From positions 119,802 to 183,801 of the forward strand of contig DIVG01000029.1 in assembly GCA_002422425.1 (NCBI GenBank): a stretch of DNA of 64,000 nucleotides, in the 5' to 3' direction. Shown here piece after piece: positions 43,430 to 50,333 of the stretch. Position 1 is the stretch's first letter; the number at the start of each line of letters is the position of its first letter. The position numbers were made by a program, and so were the translations under genes. Under the pieces are notes generated by a model. It had not been told where the DNA came from and ran no database searches. It worked only from the letters and a program-made list of their open reading frames with translations. The DNA comes from Akkermansiaceae bacterium UBA6138 (lineage in GTDB: Bacteria; Verrucomicrobiota; Verrucomicrobiia; Verrucomicrobiales; DEV007).

Positions 43430-44062
43430 ATGGCTTGCGAAGACTTAAAAATCCCGGAGACGATCCCGGTCATGGTGCTGGGAGGGGCGACTTTGTTCCC
43501 TCACGGCTACATGCCGCTTTTCATCTTCGAGAGGCGCTACCGGGCTATGCTCAATCATGCCCTCGAACGCGATCGCATGTTCTGCATCGGTCACGCCCGC
43601 GCCGGGATCGGCGTGGAGTCGAGCACGGATCCTGTCCACCACATCACTACCGTCGGGCTGGTCCGCGCCTGCGTGACCCATCCCGACGGGACTTCGCATC
43701 TGATGCTCTCCGGGATTCAGCGGGTCGAGATCATCGGATGGGAGCAGCATGCCCCCTTCCGCATCGCTTCGATCGTCCCCCTGCCCTGCTACCTCGGTGA
43801 TCCTTCGGCGGCGGCTTCGGCGGCGCTGGAACTGGTCGATCTCAGCAGTCGACTTTGTGGTGAGGGACAGGGAATCTCGGAACAGCTTCGTGAACATCTC
43901 CGCTGCGTCAAAGACCCCACCGCCATCGCCGATGTCGTCGGGCAGAGTTTTGTGAACGACCCCGGCGAGCGCCAGAAGCTGCTCGAAATGAATAACGTGA
44001 ACGAGCGGCTCGATTATCTCGTGAGCCATCTCAGCCACCTCATCGCCGCTGGCGGCAAGTGA
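43430..44062 (+). CDS. LON N-terminal (PUA-like) substrate-binding domain protein
   Basis: 210 residues from ATG 43430 (a GTG lies one codon earlier). It matches the LON substrate-binding domain found alone in many bacteria: IPVMVLGGATLFPHGYMPLFIFERRYRAML, in parts (VMVLGGATLFPHG, PLFIFERRYRAML), followed by IGHARAG, GLVRACVTHPDGTSHLMLSGIQRVEI and a C-terminal helical bundle. No ATPase or protease domain is attached, so it is not Lon itself. Stand-alone members have no defined role. It is divergent from rpsO, and its 3' end overlaps the end of a broken sulfatase frame on the other strand by 23 bp. Confidence 0.9.
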   Translation: MACEDLKIPETIPVMVLGGATLFPHGYMPLFIFERRYRAMLNHALERDRMFCIGHARAGIGVESSTDPVHHITTVGLVRACVTHPDGTSHLMLSGIQRVEIIGWEQHAPFRIASIVPLPCYLGDPSAAASAALELVDLSSRLCGEGQGISEQLREHLRCVKDPTAIADVVGQSFVNDPGERQKLLEMNNVNERLDYLVSHLSHLIAAGGK

Positions 44063-44450
44063 TCCCGCTACGGTCCGACGAAGCGGTGATGACTAGCCCG
44101 CTTGCGACAGTCTCGATGCGGGTTTCTTTACTTCCCTGCCAGGTGCCCTTTGCGGTGGCGGGTTTCCCTCTCGCTTTTCCGTCGGCCTTTCGACTAGTCG
44201 GCACGCCCTCAAGTTCGGGGCCGAGGTGCCATTTTCCGAAATGTCCCGTCGCGCAGCCGGCGGACTTGTGAGATCGGGCGAGGTTTGGGGTTTTGTAAAA
44301 TTTGGTTGTGTTGTAGAGAGTTGTATTGTTCCAGCAGAGGCCGTCGAAGAGAATAAAGAGCACCTTCGACCGATCCTGCGTGACGGCAGTCCCGCCAAAA
44401 CAGATAGCAATCATAAGGATAACAATAAATATTAGTTTCCTCAAAATCAA
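44040..44450 (-). pseudogene. Sulfatase remnant with internal deletion
   Basis: A 136-codon frame from TTG 44450 with a signal peptide (LRKLIFIVILMIAICFGG), then the sulfatase N-terminal strand in decayed form (VLFILFDGLCWNNTTLYNTTKFYKTPNL; compare VLFILxDDLGWNDxxxYGxxKFYKTPNL). It then jumps directly to the downstream motif ATGHFGKWHLGPE. In intact sulfatases about 50-70 residues, including the formylglycine motif C/S-x-P/A-S-R, lie between these two blocks; here they are missing, and the DD metal ligands read DG. After HLGPE the sequence is unrelated Lys/Arg/Ala-rich. It cannot be an active sulfatase. Confidence 0.75.
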
Positions 44451-44454
44451 CGGT

Positions 44455-44556
44455 TTAGGTAAATTTTGTGGAATTGCGGCGACTCGCTGGGGGGGGGCTG
44501 GAGGCGGAGGCGCCGATCGAGAAGACGCCGACGAGGACGAGCAAACGGGTAATCAT
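44455..44556 (-). pseudogene. Orphan signal-peptide fragment with a homopolymer tract
   Basis: A 33-codon reading (ATG 44556 to TAA 44455): MITRLLVLVGVFSIGASASS is a good export signal, followed by Pro codons made by a nine-base homopolymer (C on this strand, 44489-44497) and a few residues. Changing the tract length shifts the frame; a one-base loss or two-base gain would run into the sulfatase remnant. Most likely the beginning of a lost exported protein. Confidence 0.35.
44489..44497. repeat. G9 homopolymer tract
   Basis: Nine consecutive G on the plus strand, immediately downstream of a signal-peptide-coding stretch read on the minus strand. Tracts of this length are slippage-prone. Confidence 0.6.
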
Positions 44557-44622
44557 GGGGGATTGAATGATCGGTTACCCGATTCTCCACGAGCCTTTCC
44601 CAATTGCGCGGGGCCGTTACCC

Positions 44623-45141
44623 CTATTTCGCGAAGAGCGGCAATTTGGCGAAGCCGGCAAAAACCCCGGTGAAGGCCTTTTTGCGCGGCTCGGGAGACGG
44701 CGCGAGGTAGGTGCCGTTCGCTTTGCTGATCGCCAGAATCTGGGCCGCTTCCCACGCGGGGCGACCGGCTACGCTCACCGCCCAATAGGAGAGATGCGCA
44801 CGAAAGCGGGCGTGAGCGGGAAACGTTGACTTGTCACACTCGGCAAGGAGAAGGTTCAGGAACTCCAGATCACACTCCGCCTGAGAGGATCCGATCGTGT
44901 CGTAGCAGGCGTCATGCCGTCGACAGGCGGCGCGGAAGTCCGCCCCGGCACAGCCCTGGAAAAAAAGGTAGCGCAGTGGCCCCTTGATCGAATCGGGACC
45001 GCAGGGACGGCGCTCCAGAAGACTGAGCTTTTTTTCGCACTCCGCGCAATCGTTGCCCCGCGCGTCTGGCGCGACAACTCCGCACAAGAGCACAAGACTC
45101 CAGAAGAAAAGGGAAAGACTGATCTGGCGGACGGACCTCAT
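44623..45141 (-). CDS. Secreted phospholipase A2-like protein
   Basis: 172 residues with a signal peptide (ISLSLFFWSLVLLCGVVAPDARG). The core contains the secretory PLA2 catalytic signature: ACRRHDACYD with H76, D77, C79 and Y80, preceded by a Cys-Gly segment (FFQGCAGADFR) and followed by AECDLEFLNLLLAEC, which matches the second helix of the PLA2 fold (C-D-x-x-F). Seven or more Cys in the mature part suggest disulfides, consistent with export. Such enzymes hydrolyse the sn-2 ester of phospholipids; calcium-loop residues could not be verified. A TTGACA (minus strand, 45174-45179) lies just upstream, without a clear -10. It is surrounded by gene remnants but looks intact. Confidence 0.7.
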   Translation of the reverse strand: MRSVRQISLSLFFWSLVLLCGVVAPDARGNDCAECEKKLSLLERRPCGPDSIKGPLRYLFFQGCAGADFRAACRRHDACYDTIGSSQAECDLEFLNLLLAECDKSTFPAHARFRAHLSYWAVSVAGRPAWEAAQILAISKANGTYLAPSPEPRKKAFTGVFAGFAKLPLFAK

Positions 45142-45192
45142 CGTTCTGGAGACGTCTATTTTATTCGTGCTTCTGTCAAGGTTTGATCCGCT

Positions 45193-45423
45193 TCATGGCG
45201 ATATCATCAGGTTCGATTGCAGCTTCGGCTGGGCCTCGATCTTCAGATGTTTCGCAAAAAAATCATCGGCCGCCTCGACGCAGTTGTTAAATGCCCTTTG
45301 CTGCCCGAGAAAGGCGTGCGGCGCTCCGGGGATGAAAACAAGGCCGGTGGGGATATCGAGTTCTGCCAGATCGGAGCGGGTCTCGACCGCATGGGCGCTA
45401 GAGTTGTCGAGCTCTCCGGTCAT
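45193..45423 (-). pseudogene. C-terminal fragment of an alpha/beta hydrolase
   Basis: 76 codons from ATG 45423: MTGELDNSSAHAVET, then LDIPTGLVFIPGAPHAFLG and NCVEAADDFFAKHLK. This matches the end of a BD-FAE/dienelactone-hydrolase-type esterase, with the catalytic-acid strand and the catalytic His in GAPHAF. The oxyanion HGGG and nucleophile GxSxG parts are missing; the frame continues upstream but without family resemblance. It is therefore a 3' remnant rather than a working gene. Confidence 0.6.
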
Positions 45424-45446
45424 GAAGAGGCGACGCCACGACCGCG

Positions 45447-45566
45447 TCAGGTAGCTTTGTCGGCAACCACTTTGACTCCGCTGACGCGCAGATTCCGGAT
45501 TTTTACTCCGTCGCCGGCAGCGAGCCAGCTGCGCTTCTTCGCGGTGGCTAGATAGGGATGCGCCGC
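45447..45566 (-). pseudogene. Short C-terminal protein fragment of unknown family
   Basis: An open stretch of 39 codons ending at TGA 45447-45449 with protein-like sequence (HPYLATAKKRSWLAAGDGVK in part, then IRNLRVSGVKVVADKAT) but no start of its own apart from codons shared with the 3' end of the DUF1501 gene. It looks like the tail of another lost gene fused at a junction. Confidence 0.3.
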
Positions 45567-45568
45567 GC

Positions 45569-47029
45569 TCAGGCAAGCACGTCTTTGATGACGTGACCGT
45601 GCACGTCGGTGAGGCGGCGTTCGAAACCGTTGTGGTAGTAGGTGAGCCGCTCGTGATCGAGTCCGAGGAGATGCAGGATCGTGGCGTGGAAATCGTAGAC
45701 CGTCGCGACATCCTTGACCGCCCGGTAGCTGAACTCGTCGGTCTCGCCGTAGCTGAAGCCCTTTTTCACTCCGGCACCCATCATCCAGGTGGTGAAGCCG
45801 TCGGGGTTGTGGTCGCGGCCGCTCGCCCCTTTCTGGAAAGTGGGCATGCGTCCGAATTCTGTCGTCCAGACGACGAGCGTGTCCTCGAGGAGCCCGCGCC
45901 GCTTCATATCCTTGAGCAGGGCCGCGCAGGGCTGATCGAGGACGGGGCCGTGTTTGCTGTATTGATCGACGAGGTGCTTGTGGCCGTCCCAGTTGCTCAC
46001 CCCTTCCCCGCCAGTCTGGTAGGCCCCGTTGAAAAGCTGCACAAAACGCACCCCTTTCTCAAGCAATCGCCGCGCGAGGATGCAGTTTTTCGCAAAGCTC
46101 GCCTTTAGCGGATTCGTCGTGTCATCGGCTCCGTATTCCTTGAGCAGGCTCGCCGGTTCGGTCGAGAGATCGGTCACCTCGGGCACGCTCAGCTGCATGC
46201 GAGCGGCCAGTTCATAGCTCGAGAGGCGCGCCGCCAGTTCGGTGTCGCCGGGAAACTCCGCGAGATGGCGCTCGTTGAGCCGTTTCAAAAAGTCGCGCGT
46301 AGCCCGATCAGTCTTCGCGGCAGTGCCCTTCGGGATCTCGAGGTTGCCGAGCGGTTTCAGGGCATTGAACTCCGTCCCCTGATAGGCGGCCGGAAGAAAA
46401 CCGGGGCCCCAATTGTTCACGCTCGACTGCGGGGTGCCGCGCGGATCCGAGATCGCGACGTAGGCGGGCAGATTCTCGTTCGAAGTGCCGAGCGCCCAGG
46501 TCGTCCAGGCCCCCATCGAGGGGAAACCGTCGAGCGTGAATCCCGTCGACATGAAGTTCTCGCCGGGGCCGTGCGTGTTCGTCTTGCCCGTCATCGAGTG
46601 GATGAAGCACATCTCGTCGGCCAGCTCCGCGAGGTGCGGGACGAGTTCCGAGAGCATCTTGCCGGACTGCCCGCGCGGTTTGAACTCCCACGGGCTTTTT
46701 GTCAGCATCCCCTGCTCTCCCTGGAAAGTGATGATCTTGTCCGCTCCCGGCATCGCCTGACCGTGGCGCTTGATGAGCTCGGGCTTGTAATCAAAGGTAT
46801 CAATCTGGCTGCACGCTCCTGCGCAGAAGATCACGAGGACCTTCTTCGCCTTGGCCGGGTGATGTCCCGCCCGCGAGGCAAAGGGCTGCGACGGATCGAT
46901 CACCGGCCGGATCGGACCGCCCGCCGCGCCGAGGAGCTTTTCCTCGTGGAGCAGGCTCGCCAGCGCGATACCCCCGAGCCCGCGGGCCGTGTTGCCGAGA
47001 AAGTGACGTCGATTGAGGAGGGTGTTCAT
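45569..47029 (-). CDS. DUF1501 (Tat-exported, alkaline-phosphatase-like) protein
   Basis: 486 residues from ATG 47029, which overlaps the PSD1 stop as ATGA. Twin-arginine signal LLNRRHFLGNTARGLGGIALA. DUF1501 belongs to the alkaline phosphatase/sulfatase superfamily: VLVIFCAGACSQIDTFDYKPEL (parts: VIFCAGACSQIDTFD), MTGKTNTHGPGENFMSTGF, VRFVQLFNGAYQTGG, LVVWTTEFGRMPTFQ, GRDHNPDGFTTWMMGAG and the final FHATILHLLGLDHERLTY. In PVC bacteria it is nearly always encoded right after PSD1/DUF1553. The substrate is unknown. It ends the sulfatase-PSD1-DUF1501 operon. Confidence 0.93.
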   Translation of the reverse strand: MNTLLNRRHFLGNTARGLGGIALASLLHEEKLLGAAGGPIRPVIDPSQPFASRAGHHPAKAKKVLVIFCAGACSQIDTFDYKPELIKRHGQAMPGADKIITFQGEQGMLTKSPWEFKPRGQSGKMLSELVPHLAELADEMCFIHSMTGKTNTHGPGENFMSTGFTLDGFPSMGAWTTWALGTSNENLPAYVAISDPRGTPQSSVNNWGPGFLPAAYQGTEFNALKPLGNLEIPKGTAAKTDRATRDFLKRLNERHLAEFPGDTELAARLSSYELAARMQLSVPEVTDLSTEPASLLKEYGADDTTNPLKASFAKNCILARRLLEKGVRFVQLFNGAYQTGGEGVSNWDGHKHLVDQYSKHGPVLDQPCAALLKDMKRRGLLEDTLVVWTTEFGRMPTFQKGASGRDHNPDGFTTWMMGAGVKKGFSYGETDEFSYRAVKDVATVYDFHATILHLLGLDHERLTYYHNGFERRLTDVHGHVIKDVLA

Positions 47030-50000
47030 GGAATAAAGACAAACTCGTTCGCGTTGAGCATCGCGCGGGTGAATTGGACGAGACCTTCCTGCTCGATGAA
47101 GGCGGTGGCGTTGGCGAGGTCTTCGGGAGACGGTTCGCGCTGGAAGCAAAGGGCAAACGCCCGCCGGATCCGTCCCTCACTGTTGTCCGCCTCGGCCTCG
47201 AGTCGCTTCGCGAAAAAGTCGGCCTGCTCCATGACAAACTTGCTGTTGAGCAAATTCAACGCCTGCAGCGGCGTTGTGGAGCGGCTCCGCTTCGGCACTG
47301 CCTGACTCGCGTCGGGACAATCGAAGGCGCCGAAGACATGTTCCTTCTCCTGTCGCACCTTCGTCATGTAAATCATGCGACGCCAGTCCGCCTCGGTATA
47401 GTTCGTTTTCGCGTGATAGTGGCGCACGTTCTCAAGGGCGACTTCAAAGGCGCTGAAGCCCGGTCCACCCTCGTCATCGACCGCCAGTTTTCCGCTCACT
47501 GTCAGGATCGCATCGCGGATCCCCTCGGCTTCGAGACGACGGGGCGGGAAACGCCAGAGTAAACGCGAGGCGGCGTCGGCCTCCATGCCCTCGGATCGGG
47601 GACGATTGTCCTGCCGCCAGGTCTGCGAGGTCAGGAGGACGCGGTGGAGATGCTTGAGCGACCATTCTCCCGCAACGAGCTCGCTCGCGAGCCAGTTGAC
47701 CAGTTCCGGGTGAGTCGGCGGTGTGCCGTTTTTACCCAAATCGCTCGGTGTGTCGAAAATGCCCGTGCCGAAGTGAAATTGCCAGATCCGGTTCGCCATG
47801 ACCCGGGCTGTGAGCGGATTTTCGGGGCTGACGACCCACTCGGCAAAGGCACGGCGACGCTCGGCCTCAGGCGCGTCGGGAGCGAGTTCGAGCGAGGTGA
47901 AAACATCGATGGCACCGGGGCCGACCTCCTCCCTTTTCAGATCGGGTTCCCCCCGATAGAGACGGTGCACCTTGCCGGGCTGCTCGAATCGCCCCGCATA
48001 GGCTTTCGCGGGCGTCGCGAGGGCCTCGCGCTCGGCGCGCAGGCTCAAGAGGGTTTGCTCACGGACCTTACCCTCTTGAATGACCGCTTCGGGATGACCG
48101 CTGAAGTCGTAACTACCGCTCGGGAGCGGTCCCGCGCCCGGCTCGAGACGATCGCCCGAGTGCGCCACGAGCTCCCATTGATCGGGTTCGAGGGCGACTT
48201 CGAGACGATAGCGGGTCGGGAGACGGTCTTTGTATTTGCCCTCGCGGTCACGGCTCCACTCGATGCGCTCGATCGGGACGGCTTCGGGCAGTTCGATCTG
48301 GATCCAGCCGCCCTTCGCCTGAGCGGAAATCCAGCTGCGCGCGTTGCCGTGCTGGCCGTCATTGATGTGGGCGAGCTTGTGTGAAGGATGTTCAAAGTCG
48401 CCCGACGAGCTGGCTTTGGCCCCGTCGCTGGCGAGGGCGACGTTTTTACCGCCGGAATAGATCTCGAGTTCGTCGAGACAAGGCTGCCCCGAACTGGATT
48501 CCTCAATCGTGAAACGCACGAACCTCGCCGGACGGGGCGCCAGCATCTCGACATTGCGTAGCGGATCGACGGCAGCGCGGAAAGCCGGACCATCGGTTTT
48601 CTTTTCAGCAGCCCCTGCCGTAGCGGAGACCGGTTCAAAAACGACTAGATCCGCCGTCACTGCCGTTCCCGAATCGCCGCCGACGAGAATGAGCCTGTCC
48701 CCCGGAGCGAGTTCATGAACACCGGCATCGTACCATCCGCTCCAGCGTTTCTTATTATCGGGAACGCCCTTCCCTCCGGCGACATGTTTCTGATCGACCA
48801 CCGCGACCTCGCGACGACCGGACGCCGTCTCGAGGAGGTAACCCGCCGAAGACGTGTGACTCGCGAATCCCGCGCCCCAGCTCAGCCAGAGGCGGTGCGG
48901 CCCCCGGGCGCGTGGCTCGTAGATGAGAGTGTCTTTCCCAGGCTGATTTGCCCACCAGGTATAGCCTTTCCCGGCACCGGGCGGCGCGCCCTCCGCATCG
49001 GTGGCGACACCCTTTTTCTCAAAGCGCGCCTCTCCTGCCGTCTCATCGATACTGATCGAGGCATAGCGCGCCTTCGGGAGAAAAGGCGCGAGCTGTTGCG
49101 TCAGGCCGGCGATGCGCTCGTCGAGGGCGGCGATCTTTTGCTGCGTTTCGGGGCTGTGGGGCAGATCGGTCTCGGCGTGTTGCACCCCCGCGAAGACCGC
49201 CTGCATCGCATAATAATCCTTCTGCGAAATGGGATCGAACTTGTGATTATGACAGCGAGCGCAGCCGGTCGTGAGCCCGAGAAAAGCGGTGCCCGTCGTG
49301 TTGATGATGTCGTCGAGCTCGTTCATGCGCTGCATGATGCCGAGCTTGGGATCCTGGCCTTTCACGACGTCGTAGGGTCCCGCGACGAGGAATCCGGTGG
49401 CGAGGCGGTTGCCGACGGTGTCTCCGATAATCTGTTCGCGCACGAACTCATCGTAGCGCTTGTCCTGATTAAATGAGGCAATGACCCAGTCGCGGTAGCG
49501 CCAGGCGTTCGGTCGCTCGCGATTTGTCTCGAAGCCGTTTGTCTCGCCGAAGCGCACGAGATCAAGCCAGAAAGTGGCCATGCGCTCGCCGTATTGCGGA
49601 CTGGCGAGGACCGCTTCGACGAGTTGCGTCCAGGCGTCCGGACCGGGGTCGGCGACAAAGGCCTCGACTTGCGCGGGCGAGGGTGGCAGCCCGGTCATGA
49701 CGAGATAGAGCCGCCGGATGAGAGTGCGCCGATCCGCTTCCGGTGAGAGGGAAAGGCCTTTTTCATGCAGCGCCGCTTTGATGAATCCGTCCACGTCTGT
49801 CGCTGTCTGCGGTCGCTTGAGCGGGACGAAGGACCAGTGGGTCAGCTCGACCTTCTCCTCGGCCGGACCATAAGACGCCGACGTTTTCGCCCCCTCTTTG
49901 ATCCATTGCTCGATCAGGGCGATGTCGGCCTCGGCGAGAGCGTCGCCTTTCGGCGGCATCTCGAGTTCGGGTTCCTTGTGCCGGATCACTTTCACGAGAA

Positions 50001-50253
50001 AGCTCGCCGCCGGATCACCGGGCACCACGGCAGCCTCCCCCGAATCCCCGCCCCGCAGCAGCGAGGCGAGACGATCGAGGCGGAATTGCCCCTTCTGCGT
50101 GTCTTCGCCGTGGCAGTCGAAGCAGTTCTCTTCGAAAATGGGGATGATCTCATTTTCGAAATCGACCTCGGCCCGCCCGACCGTGCTCGCCACCAGCGTG
50201 AGCAGAACTGCGAGAAATGGGGAACGAAGGGGAAACGGAAAGAGCGAAGCCAT
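47026..50253 (-). CDS. PSD1 cytochrome-type protein (PSCyt1-DUF1549-discoidin-DUF1553)
   Basis: 1075 residues from ATG 50253, giving a signal peptide (FLAVLLTLVASTVGRAE). Domains in order: PSCyt1 with the haem motif CFDCH (residues 44-48); PSCyt2/DUF1549 (RRLYLVMTGLPPSPAQVEAF; WLDLVRFGETNGFETNRERPN, in parts) with a second CARCH motif; an inserted region with a carbohydrate-binding, discoidin-like module (about 560-720); and DUF1553/PSD1 (NPLTARVMANRIWQFHFG; WRFPPRRLEAEGIRDA; LQALNLLNSKFVMEQA). Located in the periplasm and coupled to DUF1501. These proteins are linked to sulfated-polysaccharide breakdown in the phylum by context; the reaction is not established. Confidence 0.95.
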   Translation of the reverse strand: MASLFPFPLRSPFLAVLLTLVASTVGRAEVDFENEIIPIFEENCFDCHGEDTQKGQFRLDRLASLLRGGDSGEAAVVPGDPAASFLVKVIRHKEPELEMPPKGDALAEADIALIEQWIKEGAKTSASYGPAEEKVELTHWSFVPLKRPQTATDVDGFIKAALHEKGLSLSPEADRRTLIRRLYLVMTGLPPSPAQVEAFVADPGPDAWTQLVEAVLASPQYGERMATFWLDLVRFGETNGFETNRERPNAWRYRDWVIASFNQDKRYDEFVREQIIGDTVGNRLATGFLVAGPYDVVKGQDPKLGIMQRMNELDDIINTTGTAFLGLTTGCARCHNHKFDPISQKDYYAMQAVFAGVQHAETDLPHSPETQQKIAALDERIAGLTQQLAPFLPKARYASISIDETAGEARFEKKGVATDAEGAPPGAGKGYTWWANQPGKDTLIYEPRARGPHRLWLSWGAGFASHTSSAGYLLETASGRREVAVVDQKHVAGGKGVPDNKKRWSGWYDAGVHELAPGDRLILVGGDSGTAVTADLVVFEPVSATAGAAEKKTDGPAFRAAVDPLRNVEMLAPRPARFVRFTIEESSSGQPCLDELEIYSGGKNVALASDGAKASSSGDFEHPSHKLAHINDGQHGNARSWISAQAKGGWIQIELPEAVPIERIEWSRDREGKYKDRLPTRYRLEVALEPDQWELVAHSGDRLEPGAGPLPSGSYDFSGHPEAVIQEGKVREQTLLSLRAEREALATPAKAYAGRFEQPGKVHRLYRGEPDLKREEVGPGAIDVFTSLELAPDAPEAERRRAFAEWVVSPENPLTARVMANRIWQFHFGTGIFDTPSDLGKNGTPPTHPELVNWLASELVAGEWSLKHLHRVLLTSQTWRQDNRPRSEGMEADAASRLLWRFPPRRLEAEGIRDAILTVSGKLAVDDEGGPGFSAFEVALENVRHYHAKTNYTEADWRRMIYMTKVRQEKEHVFGAFDCPDASQAVPKRSRSTTPLQALNLLNSKFVMEQADFFAKRLEAEADNSEGRIRRAFALCFQREPSPEDLANATAFIEQEGLVQFTRAMLNANEFVFIP

Positions 50254-50333
50254 CGAACGCGAAGAAAAGGCCGCAGCGGACTCCTTGCAAGTGAATTGTA
50301 TACAATTCCGTGATGGCGTTCTTCTCATTGTCG

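Noticed and set aside
46265..47305. 346-codon plus-strand frame
   Set aside because: Antisense to the DUF1501 gene and the end of PSD1, with no protein-like features.
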